A DNA stretch of 64,000 nt from Chryseobacterium wanjuense (GTDB taxonomy: Bacteria; Bacteroidota; Bacteroidia; Flavobacteriales; Weeksellaceae), in assembly GCF_900111495.1 (NCBI RefSeq), contig NZ_FOIU01000001.1:1922001-1986000 (forward strand), in the 5' to 3' direction. The notes beneath the pieces are model-generated. The model was not told the DNA's origin. It saw only the letters and a list, made by a program, of their open reading frames with translations, and searched no databases. The position numbers and the translations under genes are program-made. Shown piece after piece: positions 44,414-54,491 of the stretch (within the stretch, counting starts at the first letter, position 1; every line of letters starts with the position of its first letter).

Positions 44414-47050
44414 CTACCAGGTCTTTTGACCCAATCTCAGTTTATCCCGGTTGGTGACAAATTGAGCCTGATTATTAGACAGCTTCACCGCCTTTTCTGC
44501 CCACCTGATGGCATCATTCTTCATCCCGATCTTAAAGAGGATACCCGCGTAGGTGTCGGCATCATAAGGATTATCCTGTGAAAATTTGTCGATATTATAC
44601 TTCATCGTCACCAAAGCGGTTTGTAAAACAAGTGGATCTTCAATATGTTCTACCACCGGCCAGCTTATATTATTGATATGATATTCACTCCTTGTGATGG
44701 CCGTTTGATAATACAGGGAATAATATTTCCCAAACTTCTCCCAGTTCTTTTTTCCAAAGTAATACATCATCAACTCACCATATAGCTTTTCGGCCCCTAC
44801 AACACCATACTTATTCGAAATAACAGGGATCATTGATTCCAAACTATCGGAATGACCCGCATCTATTACAGGTTTAATTTCACTTCTGTATACCCACCTT
44901 CGAATCATCCCTTCCGCGTAATTGGCGCCGAGGGTAGCATTGATTTGCTGTGTATTGTTGAGAAAGACATTGAAACCCGGATCTTTTACAGATACTGTGA
45001 CAAACACTAAAAATGTAAGGTTGCCGACTGAGTAAGGATCTCTAATAATACTCAGGTACTCACCGGTCAACTGCCTTGCTTTTACCCAATTGCTGTCTCT
45101 AAAAGCTCTCAAAGTCAGTTGCCGGAGAAGAACCGAATCTTTTCTGCCATTCTCATATAGCCTGGAAAGAACTTCATATTTCTTAGCTTCAATATCAGCA
45201 TCATAAGTAACTGAACCCAAGACCGAGGTAAAAGGACTTTGAGTACCCTCACCGGTTAACTTTCGGTTGATCTCCCATAATTCAGCAGGATGTATTTTGA
45301 TTACTTTCCGGTCATAGGTCATCAGACCATTCTCTTCACCTTCCACGTCGAATGGTTCAGTGTAGATACTTCCTGAGAGGCCTTCAGATTCCAATCTTTT
45401 AACAGAATCAATCATTGCTGAGTATTTGAGTTTGAGATCACGTACTGAAGCCTGGATATATCCCCACCCTTTCAGATCATCCCACTGATGGCCCGTAATG
45501 GAAACACCGGTTCCCCCGTATTCTCCACAAACCTGCGCTTTGCCCTCGAGTTTCATACCAAGCTTCGGAAAAGGATAGCTATGCACATCGGTCACATCAG
45601 ATCCTGTATAGGGTTCTTTGCTGCTTTCCCGCAGCTTATTATCTACATATAAATATTCTCCGGAATGCCCGTTAATAATTCGTGTAGGATCATTGGATCG
45701 GATCATATCGCAAACTCTCTTTTGGTCAAACTGTCCCCATCTTTCGTTAAAGACCACCCACATAATAATAGACGGATGATTATACAGTTGATGTACAATT
45801 TCGACGGATTGTTTCTCAAATGCAGCTTTAGCACCCTCCGGTAATCCCTGGTTCGGATTCACCATATCCTGCCAAACCAACAAACCAAGCTTATCTGCAT
45901 AATAATACCACAGCTCCGGCTCTACTTTGATATGCTTTCTGATGGTATTATACCCCATCTGCTTAATCGCTTTGACATCAAACTCCATAGCACTGGCAGT
46001 GGGCGCCGTGTATAGTCCCTCAGGCCAAAAACCCTGATCTAACACCCCGTGATTAAAGATGTATTTATTATTTAAAAAGATACGGCTGATTCCGGAAGCA
46101 TCTTTTGCAATTGAAACTTCCCTGAATCCGAAATAGCCTGATACACTGTCCTTCGTCTTATGGTTTCCAATGAGTTTGATGCTGAGGGTATATAAAAATG
46201 GAGCATCAGGCCACCAGAGCTTTGGACTCACCAAAGGGATTCTAATCTGCTGATTACTTTTACCGCGGCCTCTTGCAACAACACTATTCCCGTCCTTAAT
46301 AATCACTTCCACCACACCATCTTCCGGGCTCTTTACGCTGCATTCAACGGTACCGACGTCCACACGGGACTTAATTGTATAACTATTTATAAAATTCTCC
46401 GGAACAGTCTCCACCCAAACCGTTTGCCAAATCCCTGAGCTTGCCGTATAGTAGATATTACCGGGAGTAAGGACTTGCTTTCCATGCGGCCCTTTACCTA
46501 TGTTTGTAGGATCATAGACCTTAACTACGATGTCGTTATCTCCTTTCACCAGATACTTACTGATATCAAAGGAAAATGAAGTATATCCACCCTCGTGCAT
46601 GCCCACTTCCTTACCATTGATAAATACCCAGGCTTTATAATCCACCGCACCAAAATGCAGCAGGACTTTATCGGTATTTTGAAAAGAATGCCGGAATTTC
46701 CTTCTGTACCATAAGAACTGATTCGGAGACAATTTCTCTTTGATACCTGAAAGTGCCGATTCTACCGGGAATGGAACAAGGATTTCTTTTGTATACCTGG
46801 AAGGCTCCTGAGCAGAGGTGTCGGAAAAAGCGATTTGCCATAGTCCGTTCAAATTTGTCCAGTTTCCCTTTCTCACCATCTGCGGCCTTGGATATTCCCG
46901 ATACACGTTACCGGGAGTCACCGAATCAGCCCATATCGTTTTGACCGCCACATCAGCTGCCCTCCATTCCTTTGCCTTTTGTCCAAAGCAATACCCGGTG
47001 CTGCTTGTAGCAATGAGCAGCACCCTTGCAAAATTTCGTACACTAATCAT
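44414..47050 (-). CDS. Glycoside hydrolase family 2 enzyme
   Basis: An 878-aa protein with signal peptide (cleavage near CFGQ). The order is GH2 sugar-binding domain (LNGLWQIAFSD, LWYRRKFR, HEGGYTSFSFDIS), Ig-like domain (~215-310), and TIM barrel with acid/base Glu436 in FNERWG and nucleophile Glu510 in CGEYGG, followed by ~270 residues of a helical C-terminal part ending in a TPR-like helix (AIRWAEKAVKLSNN). Members are beta-galactosidases, glucuronidases or mannosidases; the sugar cannot be told. It is encoded after SusD-SusC, so it acts on the substrate those proteins capture. Confidence 0.85.
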   Translation of the reverse strand: MISVRNFARVLLIATSSTGYCFGQKAKEWRAADVAVKTIWADSVTPGNVYREYPRPQMVRKGNWTNLNGLWQIAFSDTSAQEPSRYTKEILVPFPVESALSGIKEKLSPNQFLWYRRKFRHSFQNTDKVLLHFGAVDYKAWVFINGKEVGMHEGGYTSFSFDISKYLVKGDNDIVVKVYDPTNIGKGPHGKQVLTPGNIYYTASSGIWQTVWVETVPENFINSYTIKSRVDVGTVECSVKSPEDGVVEVIIKDGNSVVARGRGKSNQQIRIPLVSPKLWWPDAPFLYTLSIKLIGNHKTKDSVSGYFGFREVSIAKDASGISRIFLNNKYIFNHGVLDQGFWPEGLYTAPTASAMEFDVKAIKQMGYNTIRKHIKVEPELWYYYADKLGLLVWQDMVNPNQGLPEGAKAAFEKQSVEIVHQLYNHPSIIMWVVFNERWGQFDQKRVCDMIRSNDPTRIINGHSGEYLYVDNKLRESSKEPYTGSDVTDVHSYPFPKLGMKLEGKAQVCGEYGGTGVSITGHQWDDLKGWGYIQASVRDLKLKYSAMIDSVKRLESEGLSGSIYTEPFDVEGEENGLMTYDRKVIKIHPAELWEINRKLTGEGTQSPFTSVLGSVTYDADIEAKKYEVLSRLYENGRKDSVLLRQLTLRAFRDSNWVKARQLTGEYLSIIRDPYSVGNLTFLVFVTVSVKDPGFNVFLNNTQQINATLGANYAEGMIRRWVYRSEIKPVIDAGHSDSLESMIPVISNKYGVVGAEKLYGELMMYYFGKKNWEKFGKYYSLYYQTAITRSEYHINNISWPVVEHIEDPLVLQTALVTMKYNIDKFSQDNPYDADTYAGILFKIGMKNDAIRWAEKAVKLSNNQAQFVTNRDKLRLGQKTW

Positions 47051-47102
47051 TAGGAATTGTTTGTTTTTTATTTTACTTCAACCAAATACTTACACCCCGC
47101 CT

Positions 47103-48536
47103 TTAATATCCCGGGTTCTGCTGTCCCCGCAATCCAAGATTTATGTTGATATCGGCCTGAGGAATGGGATACAGTTCATCATTGATGGTCCAGCTTGCTC
47201 CTTTGACTGGCTGGAGAATAGCCGTGGCTTTTCCTGTCCTCTTCAAATCGAGCCAGCGGTGTCCCCATTCGGTAAAAAGCTCACTTCTACGTTCCTGCAG
47301 GATTTTATTCAGAATCTGATCCTGGCTACCAGATTGGATAGAAGCTACACCCGCTCTTTGCCGAATGACATTGAGATCACTGAGCGCCTCAATTGTTTTA
47401 TTCAGATGTGTACGGGCTTCGGAACGGATCAGGTATAGTTCAGCCAGCCGCATGACTACTGAATACTCTGTAACAGGACTAAAGGATTCGTTATTCTTAT
47501 ATTTCACCGGGAAATAGTAGACCAAACTTCCAACCATTACACTATCCACCCAGCTCCGGCGTTTGTCATCATAAGAAATATACTGGTTGATATTTTCGCT
47601 CAAATACACTCGGTAGCTATACGGATCAGGTCCTGTCGGAGGTAGTTTAAATAGGTAAGCTTCGGCAGCATTCGTATAAATATCACTCACAGATTGTATT
47701 TGCCAGATCACTTCTTTACTGTCCACCAAAAAAACAGCATGTACAGGTACCGTGTCGTACAGGCCTTTATCTTCTATTACTTCAGACGCTTTATTTTCGG
47801 CATTCCCCCAGTCTTTGCCATACAAATAAACACGAGACAGCAAAGCTTTCGCCGCCGCCTTATTAGGAACTACCCGTTTACTGGTGGAGGTTACTTTCGA
47901 ATTATCAACGTAATTGGTATTGAGTAATGTTTCCGCATTTTTCAGATCAGTGACGATCTGGTCATATACTTTCGCCTTTGGTGATCTGCCTATATTGGAG
48001 TTCTTTTTATAATCTGAACTTAAAACCAGCGGAACATCGCCATAAAGATTGACTAAATAGAAGTAGCTGAATGCCCTGAGAAAAAAGCATTCACCCAAAA
48101 GCTGATTCCTTACTGCCTCTGAAACCAAGGCATTGTCTGTTAAGCCCTCGATAGAAGAGTTTACAATAAACAGATATGACGAATATATATTCATCCAGAA
48201 ATCATTACCGGTGGTATTGGTACTGGTCAGCGAATTGGTATAATAGGAAGTATACAACTGGTCTGAAACATTATCAGCAACTTTAAATTCATCAGCAGAA
48301 AGGCCTGCAAACTGGGATAAGGACGTAAGGCCGTTATTCATCCCCTGGCTACTCATTGTTGTGTATATCGCGTTAACGGCTGATATGGCCGTAGCATCGG
48401 AGGTAAAGACCACGTCACCGCTAATACTGGTTAAGGGAGGATCGACCTCTACTAGCTTTGTACAACCAGTAACTGCAAGAAATAAAGCCAGTCCAACCAC
48501 ACGAATATTATTTTTATAATGAAATGTTTTTTTCAT
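47103..48536 (-). CDS. RagB/SusD-family outer-membrane lipoprotein
   Basis: A 477-aa lipoprotein with lipobox LAVTGC and the common EVDPPLTSISGDVVFTS start of the mature chain, then the helical core (LLGECFFLRAFSYFYLVNLYGDVPLVL) and the end ELFTEWGHRWLDLKR to QQNPGY. It binds substrate over the SusC barrel encoded 10 bp upstream. The GH2 gene follows after 52 bp. Confidence 0.92.
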   Translation of the reverse strand: MKKTFHYKNNIRVVGLALFLAVTGCTKLVEVDPPLTSISGDVVFTSDATAISAVNAIYTTMSSQGMNNGLTSLSQFAGLSADEFKVADNVSDQLYTSYYTNSLTSTNTTGNDFWMNIYSSYLFIVNSSIEGLTDNALVSEAVRNQLLGECFFLRAFSYFYLVNLYGDVPLVLSSDYKKNSNIGRSPKAKVYDQIVTDLKNAETLLNTNYVDNSKVTSTSKRVVPNKAAAKALLSRVYLYGKDWGNAENKASEVIEDKGLYDTVPVHAVFLVDSKEVIWQIQSVSDIYTNAAEAYLFKLPPTGPDPYSYRVYLSENINQYISYDDKRRSWVDSVMVGSLVYYFPVKYKNNESFSPVTEYSVVMRLAELYLIRSEARTHLNKTIEALSDLNVIRQRAGVASIQSGSQDQILNKILQERRSELFTEWGHRWLDLKRTGKATAILQPVKGASWTINDELYPIPQADININLGLRGQQNPGY

Positions 48537-48546
48537 CTTAATTATT

Positions 48547-51500
48547 TTAGAAGGTGAGTTGAAAACCGGCAGTAAGTACCCGTAAAGGAGGCAGGGAAAC
48601 CGAAGACTGCGACTCCGGATCTAACCCTTTATAAGAAGTGATCGTCAATACATTTTGCGCATTGATAAATACTCTTCCATTCTCCAGAGATAGTCCCTTT
48701 CTGAATGAAGCTGGCAGTGTCCATGATAAAGAAACATTTTTTAAACGGATATAAGACCCATCTACATAAAAAGCATCGCTATTAAACATATTATAATAAG
48801 CTCCTATTGTCTTAAAATCAGTAGCCGTGACTTTTTGGAAGGGTTTTATGTCCCCCGGTTTTTGCCATCTGTCAAGAAGCGAAGCCGGTTGGTTGACCAT
48901 ATTAACGCCCGGTATTTCCGGCCAATACCGTGGAGCCACCTGCTTAACAAATTGAAATAAAAAATCGAGCTGTATTCCTTTATAACTGATGGTATTTCCA
49001 AACCCGCCGAAGAATTTTGGATCCCTGTTAATCACCACCGTTCTATTGGCGGGATCGGCATTAGGATCATCGGTTAAATCACCTTTCTGGTCAGCATACC
49101 GATAATACCCATCTTTACTATCAACACCTCTATACGCATAGGCCTTAAGAATATTAATCGGTTGCCCGATCACAAAATCGGTCGCATAAATCGAAGTACT
49201 TAAATCATCAAATCTTTTCAGCCTGTTTCTGGAAACGGTGATGTTAAAAGTGCTGCTCCATTTAAAGTCTTTTTTACTGATATTAACGGTATTAACCAGA
49301 ACCTCCAGCCCTGAATTACGAACCACTGCAGGTAAGTTAACATCCAAATATCTGGGACCGGCCGTTGAGGGTAATTGTGCAAAGTAAATCAGGTTCGATG
49401 AACGATTCGAAAAATAATTGCCGGTTAGAAGAATGCGATCTGAAAAAAGTCCTAAATCAAGACCTAGCGAAAGCTTTTTGGTTTCTTCCCATTGTACATA
49501 AGGATTGGAAAGCTTATTCTGAATCAACGAAGAACCTCCCCCATAAGGAACAGGTGGCGTATTATAATTATATAGGCTCAAATAGGTATAATCTCCAATC
49601 TGATCATTCCCTGTGATTCCATAGCTCATACGAATTTTTCCGAAATCAATAACCTTGGATAAAGAGCTGAAAAATTTCTCACTGGAGAATAGCCAGGCAG
49701 CACCCACAGCACCGAAATTATGAAAGCGGTTCGCGGAGCCGTAACGGCTGCTTCCGTCCCTGCGTCCGGAGAGATTCAGGATATATTTGTCTTCAAGGTT
49801 GTAATTAATCCGAAAGAAACCGGCATTGTATTTATACCTGGAAATAATCGTAAAACCAGGAGGTATAGATACTGAAGTCGCTGCCCCAACATTTTCCAGA
49901 ACGCCATCACTTGCATAGCCTGTACCGTTAATCAGCTTCCTGTTGCTATTCATCTGCTGAACAGTTGCCCCAGCAAGTGCACTCAATTTTGAAGTGCTGA
50001 ACTGATGTTCGAAACTAAGTTGCGGTTCAACAAGCCATGTTTTAACGGTATTATTTCCATAACTGGCGGTCCGGGTAACATAAACAGCATACTCGGGAGC
50101 CCAGACAGATACCGGATTTGTGATCAGCTCATCAGTGGACAACGAATTATAACCGATGTTCGTTTTAAAAGTCAGTGTTCTTAGTATATTGTAATTAAGG
50201 GCCGCATTAGCAATCACATTATCCGTTTTGGATTTGTATAAAGCAGTGATCTTAGCAAGAGGATGGCTGGTTCCCAACGTCGAATACCCGCGGTCATTTA
50301 CTCCCCAATTCAAACTGCCGTCAGGCTTTCTTAAGTCCGGAGCATTGGGAGCTAAAGTCATCGCATTTTTTGTCAGGTCAATGTTAGGCAGTCGATTATC
50401 ATCATTTAAGAAGCTTCCCGAAAACGTTGCCGAAAACCTCCGGTCGTTTGAAGAAGTACTGACATTAAAATGCACATTGATCTTTTTGTCAGCCAGGTCT
50501 GTGGGAAAAACTGTCGTTTCCCTATGGAATCCTGTTCCCACCAAATACTGAACATTTGAACTGCCCCCCGAGAGGCTCACCTGTGCATCATTGTAGTTCG
50601 CTTTTCCTCCAATAAGTTCTTTTTGCCAGTCATGTTCCGTTTTGTCACTCCAGGTTCCATTAATATCAAAGTCGTTATCACCTATGGGCTGGCCGTCGTT
50701 CATTTTCGTTTCCTTCCTCATTGCGATATACTGCGCGGTGTTCAGGAGCTGCAGTCTGCGTGGAACCTGCCCATAGCCGGTCTGTACATTGAGGGAAACG
50801 TGCATAGTACCCGCTTTTCCCTTTTTAGTGGTTATCAGAATAGCTCCATTGGCAGCTCTTGCTCCATAGATTGCCGTAGCATCTGCATCTTTTAGGATGT
50901 CGATACTTTCGATATCGGCAGGGTTAATGAATGCTAACGGGTTTCCCGGTATGGCGCTGGCCGATCCCGATGTGCCTAATATACTTCCGAAATTGGGTAA
51001 CAATTGGGATTGATATGGCACCCCGTCGATGACGTAAAAAGGATCATTTCCCCTGGATATACTATTCTGACCCTGAAGCCGTACTTTGACACCGCTTCCC
51101 GCAAAACCGCTCGCCTGTTCAATCATCAGTCCCGGAACCCTTCCCTGTAAGGCCAGCATAGGGTTACCCACGGGCTGATTTTCGATATCTTTAGATTTGA
51201 TGGAAATCGTATTTTCAGTCGCAAATCTTTTGATCTTTGTCCCATAAGCCACAATGATCGCTTCATCTAATATGCTCGATACAGCTTTAAGGCTGACGGA
51301 CAAAAAATTGGAACCCGGGATCTGGGATTCAATGGTCGAATAACCCACCATGGAAACTACTGCCGTTCGACTTGATATTTTAACATTACTGATCATAAAG
51401 GAACCATCATTTCCGGTTGATGCGCCCTTACCCGTGCCCTTTATAAGGATATTGGCACCGATTAAAGGAGTTCCTCTTTCATCTGTTATCTTACCTCGAA

Positions 51501-51885
51501 CCAGGGCAATCGTATCCATAGGAGCGGCCATAAGATTGGTCTCCGTTTTCTTCTTAATTCCAAAGCTGTTATTCCCCAGATCTGTTACCAAAAAGCCTTT
51601 GTTGTCCAGCAGCTGGTGAAGAATTTCGTCGACTGTTTTATTTTTAGCCTCATAACTGATACCCCTGTACGAGGACACATCATCATTCTTGAACCAAATC
51701 GTGGTCTCCGCTTTTTTGGCGATCTGCCGCAGGAGATCGGCAAGCGAAGCGTCCCTGACCGATATGGAAATCTTATCTTGAAAAGTACTGCTATAACCCT
51801 TCATTTGAAGATCCGGGTACAGGAGGAGCAGTAACAGAATTAATAAGCATAGGCACGTTTGAGCTGGTTTGACAATCGTTTGCAT
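48547..51885 (-). CDS. SusC/RagA-family TonB-linked outer-membrane receptor with STN domain
   Basis: An 1112-aa protein. After the signal come an STN domain (ISISVRDASLADLLRQIAKK, residues ~38-112), a carboxypeptidase-regulatory-like domain (VRGKITDERGTPLIGANI, ~128-210), a plug (NQPVGNPMLALQGRVPGLMI, IDGVPYQS, IESIDILKDADATAIYGARA) and the barrel. The STN domain pairs with the FecR encoded divergently at 53172, so the pair should couple substrate sensing to sigma activity. Confidence 0.93.
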   Translation of the reverse strand: MQTIVKPAQTCLCLLILLLLLLYPDLQMKGYSSTFQDKISISVRDASLADLLRQIAKKAETTIWFKNDDVSSYRGISYEAKNKTVDEILHQLLDNKGFLVTDLGNNSFGIKKKTETNLMAAPMDTIALVRGKITDERGTPLIGANILIKGTGKGASTGNDGSFMISNVKISSRTAVVSMVGYSTIESQIPGSNFLSVSLKAVSSILDEAIIVAYGTKIKRFATENTISIKSKDIENQPVGNPMLALQGRVPGLMIEQASGFAGSGVKVRLQGQNSISRGNDPFYVIDGVPYQSQLLPNFGSILGTSGSASAIPGNPLAFINPADIESIDILKDADATAIYGARAANGAILITTKKGKAGTMHVSLNVQTGYGQVPRRLQLLNTAQYIAMRKETKMNDGQPIGDNDFDINGTWSDKTEHDWQKELIGGKANYNDAQVSLSGGSSNVQYLVGTGFHRETTVFPTDLADKKINVHFNVSTSSNDRRFSATFSGSFLNDDNRLPNIDLTKNAMTLAPNAPDLRKPDGSLNWGVNDRGYSTLGTSHPLAKITALYKSKTDNVIANAALNYNILRTLTFKTNIGYNSLSTDELITNPVSVWAPEYAVYVTRTASYGNNTVKTWLVEPQLSFEHQFSTSKLSALAGATVQQMNSNRKLINGTGYASDGVLENVGAATSVSIPPGFTIISRYKYNAGFFRINYNLEDKYILNLSGRRDGSSRYGSANRFHNFGAVGAAWLFSSEKFFSSLSKVIDFGKIRMSYGITGNDQIGDYTYLSLYNYNTPPVPYGGGSSLIQNKLSNPYVQWEETKKLSLGLDLGLFSDRILLTGNYFSNRSSNLIYFAQLPSTAGPRYLDVNLPAVVRNSGLEVLVNTVNISKKDFKWSSTFNITVSRNRLKRFDDLSTSIYATDFVIGQPINILKAYAYRGVDSKDGYYRYADQKGDLTDDPNADPANRTVVINRDPKFFGGFGNTISYKGIQLDFLFQFVKQVAPRYWPEIPGVNMVNQPASLLDRWQKPGDIKPFQKVTATDFKTIGAYYNMFNSDAFYVDGSYIRLKNVSLSWTLPASFRKGLSLENGRVFINAQNVLTITSYKGLDPESQSSVSLPPLRVLTAGFQLTF

Positions 51886-52546
51886 AAATACTTAGTTTGG
51901 TTGTAAATGGTTGATATAGCTTCCCCCAAGTCCGACATTGTACACTGCCGGACCTAAGTATAAAACCGGTGACACCAGATGAATATCCGGTGCCGACACG
52001 TGAGTCTTTATAAGGTTATGTCAGGGAAATAAAAGTAAAGCCGTTTTTTTAGCGTAGTCTCTTTTATATACTTCAATAGGTATAGAAATTCTTGATTCTC
52101 AAAAAAAACATGACGTAAGCGTTATTGTTTCTCTGGCATGAAACAAGTCCCTTTCTATAGCTAATACGGAAAACAATTACTGAGGTACTAATCATTTTGA
52201 AAAAAAATTATTGTAAATACAAGTGACTTTTTCTGACACCCTTATTTATATATAGCTATGCCAATAGGTAAAATAGCATGTGGCTGATCAGCCTGATCAC
52301 TATTTTTTCACAATACCCTTAAATTTTATTAACTTATACTTAATAATAGCTAATTTGGACATTTCGCGAATAATATACCATAAAGACCTTTCACCCATTG
52401 CCACATTTCCTGTAACAACACCATTCGGGAGATAAACGCTCCCCTTCAGGCCCATCGCCGGTGAGCATGGAAGGCAGATTTTTCAATCAATTTAAAATTA
52501 AAGGGAGGCTTCGGTAAAAGGTACTCCCTACGATGGATGTTAAAAA
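51886..52546. promoter_or_regulatory. Divergent regulatory region between susC and sigma gene
   Basis: About 660 bp between the SusC gene (minus) and the sigma gene (plus), with no plausible gene. It must hold both promoters. It includes the motif TGACA, 8 nt, TATATATAG at 52234-52255, shared with the first locus, and a TTCTTGATTCTC-A-run at ~52090 that returns near 55990 upstream of the kinase-like genes. Confidence 0.5.
52234..52255 (+). promoter_or_regulatory. Promoter-like motif in the susC-sigma region
   Basis: TGACA, 8-nt gap, TATATATAG. It has the same spacing and core as 25718-25738 in front of the first fecR. The distance to the sigma ATG is ~290 nt, so it could serve a long leader or the other strand. 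Confidence 0.35.
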
Positions 52547-53116
52547 ATGAGTACGAAAGGAGAACGGTACTATACTTATCATGACGACCAGAAAATTCTG
52601 CAAGGCATTGCGTCAGGCGAAGAAAAAGCTTTAGAGGCTGCTATCGATCGTTATCAACCAGCAATGATAATCGAAGCCTTTCATCTTTTACAAGATCTTC
52701 AGGAAGCTGAAGACATTATCCAGGAAATATTTATCCGAATCTGGGAAAACCGGGACGCATTTTCGAAGAAAGGTTATTCTTCAATCGGTCCGTACCTGCT
52801 TCGCGCGACCCGCAATAAATGCCTGGATAAAATTGCCCATAATAAGATTACCAATAAAAGAAAAGCCTTTTTTAGTCAAAACCTCAGCCCGTCTCATCAG
52901 TATGACCCATCAGAAATTAAGGAACTCAGAGCCTTGCTCCATTCCGCCATCGAATCCCTACCGCCTAAAACCCGAAATTCCTTTAAGAAACTATATGAGG
53001 AAGAGCTGAGTCAAAAGGAAATAGCCAGGCAGGAAGACCTGTCCCTGCAAACGGTGAAAAACACCATCAGCAACGCACTAAGGATACTTAGGGAAAAATT
53101 AAAACCGTTTCGGTAA
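52547..53116 (+). CDS. ECF-type sigma factor (FecI-like)
   Basis: A 189-aa protein. Region 2 (LQEAEDIIQEIFIRIWENRD) and region 4 (SLPPKTRNSFKKLYEEELSQKEIARQEDLSLQTVKNTISNALRIL) are intact. It is followed after 55 bp by a FecR gene on the same strand and is divergent from the STN-type SusC gene, the standard arrangement of a trans-envelope signalling unit. Confidence 0.9.
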   Translation: MSTKGERYYTYHDDQKILQGIASGEEKALEAAIDRYQPAMIIEAFHLLQDLQEAEDIIQEIFIRIWENRDAFSKKGYSSIGPYLLRATRNKCLDKIAHNKITNKRKAFFSQNLSPSHQYDPSEIKELRALLHSAIESLPPKTRNSFKKLYEEELSQKEIARQEDLSLQTVKNTISNALRILREKLKPFR

Positions 53117-53171
53117 AAAAAATTTCTTTCCCTATTAGTACCTGATCATCAAATTTTAGTATTTACAATAG

Positions 53172-54317
53172 ATGGAGAATCAACTCGAACATATTAGATT
53201 TTTAGTGACCAAAGAAATTCTGGGTACGCTTTCCCAGGAGGAAAGAAATTTCCTGATGGAAGAGGTGGCTAAAAATCCTGATGCAGAAGAAACCCGCGAA
53301 GACCTGCTTACAGTCGCGCAAAATCCTGAGCTCTTAGCCTATCTGCACTCTGAAAGACCCGCAAAACAGTCCGCTCTTATCTTGGACAGGCTTTTTGCCC
53401 GAAGCAGAAAAGTCAGGATCATCTATTCAATCGCCGCAGCAAGCGCTGCCGCAATTGCTTTGTTTTTTATTATTCCCCAAACACTGCACCTTAAATCCGG
53501 AAAGTCTAACCCTTCCCTGGTAGAAAATCAAAGCGTTCCTGCAACAGGAAAATCTGTACAGCTCTCGCTCTCTGCAGGGCAGACAATTGATCTGACAGAA
53601 GATACCACTGAATTTACTATCGGTGAACAGAAAATGAAGACTACCGGAAAAACGCTCACGTACCAGCCCTCCGGGAGAAACGAAAAGAGCTATGCTACCC
53701 TAAACGTACCAGCAGGTAAAGATTATATTCTTAAGCTTCCCGATGGTTCACAGGTTCATCTTAACTCGGTATCCTCTATCCGTTTTCCATTGGCTTTTGA
53801 TGAAAACTTTCGGGAGATCCAAATAACAGGAGAAGCCTATATCAAAGTGGCTCCCAGTGCTAAAGCCCCGTTCAGGGTAAAGCTCCAGGGGGAAACGATT
53901 GATGTACTCGGTACTGAGTTTAATGTTAACTGTTACGATTCCCTGCGCCATACAATTTCTCTGGTTGCAGGAAAAGTAAGGGTACATACGGAAAAGAACC
54001 ATATTGAACTGACTCCGGGACTGGAAGCAGTAGCTGGTGAGGATGGATTTACCAGCAGAGCCTTTGACCGTTATATAACCTTGGGATGGCTGGATGGACG
54101 GTATATATTAAATAACACGACGCTGGAAGAAGTCTGCACGATAATAAGGCGGTTATATGGCGTAGCCTTGCAGGTAGAGAACAAGGCATTGCTACAAAAT
54201 CGCTTTACCGGAAGAATTATAAAAGGTCAGCCTTTGGAACAGGTATTACGCGGGCTGGCATCAACAAGCGGAATCAACTATGACCAGGATGTCCAGGGAA
54301 CTTACCACATCAGATAG
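53172..54317 (+). CDS. FecR-family anti-sigma factor
   Basis: A 381-aa protein in full canonical order: cytoplasmic anti-sigma part (residues 1-75), membrane helix (SIAAASAAAIALFFIIP, ~85-105), FecR domain (LKLPDGSQVHLNSVSSIRFP, ITGEAYIKVAP, VLGTEFNV) and DUF4974 (YILNNTTLEEVCTIIRRLYG, LEQVLRGLAS). It senses the SusC plug and controls the sigma factor encoded just upstream. It is a useful reference for the split FecR proteins downstream. Confidence 0.92.
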   Translation: MENQLEHIRFLVTKEILGTLSQEERNFLMEEVAKNPDAEETREDLLTVAQNPELLAYLHSERPAKQSALILDRLFARSRKVRIIYSIAAASAAAIALFFIIPQTLHLKSGKSNPSLVENQSVPATGKSVQLSLSAGQTIDLTEDTTEFTIGEQKMKTTGKTLTYQPSGRNEKSYATLNVPAGKDYILKLPDGSQVHLNSVSSIRFPLAFDENFREIQITGEAYIKVAPSAKAPFRVKLQGETIDVLGTEFNVNCYDSLRHTISLVAGKVRVHTEKNHIELTPGLEAVAGEDGFTSRAFDRYITLGWLDGRYILNNTTLEEVCTIIRRLYGVALQVENKALLQNRFTGRIIKGQPLEQVLRGLASTSGINYDQDVQGTYHIR

Positions 54318-54366
54318 TGGCTTCCTTTAGGGCTGCAAGGTTCATTTGAGTAAACGCAGGGAGTGA

Positions 54367-54402
54367 CCGGGTTTCTACCTGTAGAAACCGGGGGCATTTT
54401 TT
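54367..54402 (+). terminator. Terminator after the sigma-FecR pair
   Basis: GGTTTCTA and TAGAAACC form an 8-bp stem with CCTG loop, extended outward by further C/G pairs, followed by GGGGCA and seven T. It ends the canonical sigma-FecR transcript and lies upstream of the second sigma gene, which argues for the start of that gene at 54492. Confidence 0.75.
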
Positions 54403-54491
54403 GCTGTCACATACGTGTGTCATTTTTTATCCGCTGCATTCGAGAGTATAGCCATAATCTTTATATTGAGGCCTTATCAACCTCAGAATGC

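Noticed and set aside
54363..54491. N-terminal extension of the second sigma factor
   Set aside because: The extended frame lies within the terminator of the upstream sigma-FecR unit and adds Cys/Phe-rich residues atypical of sigma region 2.
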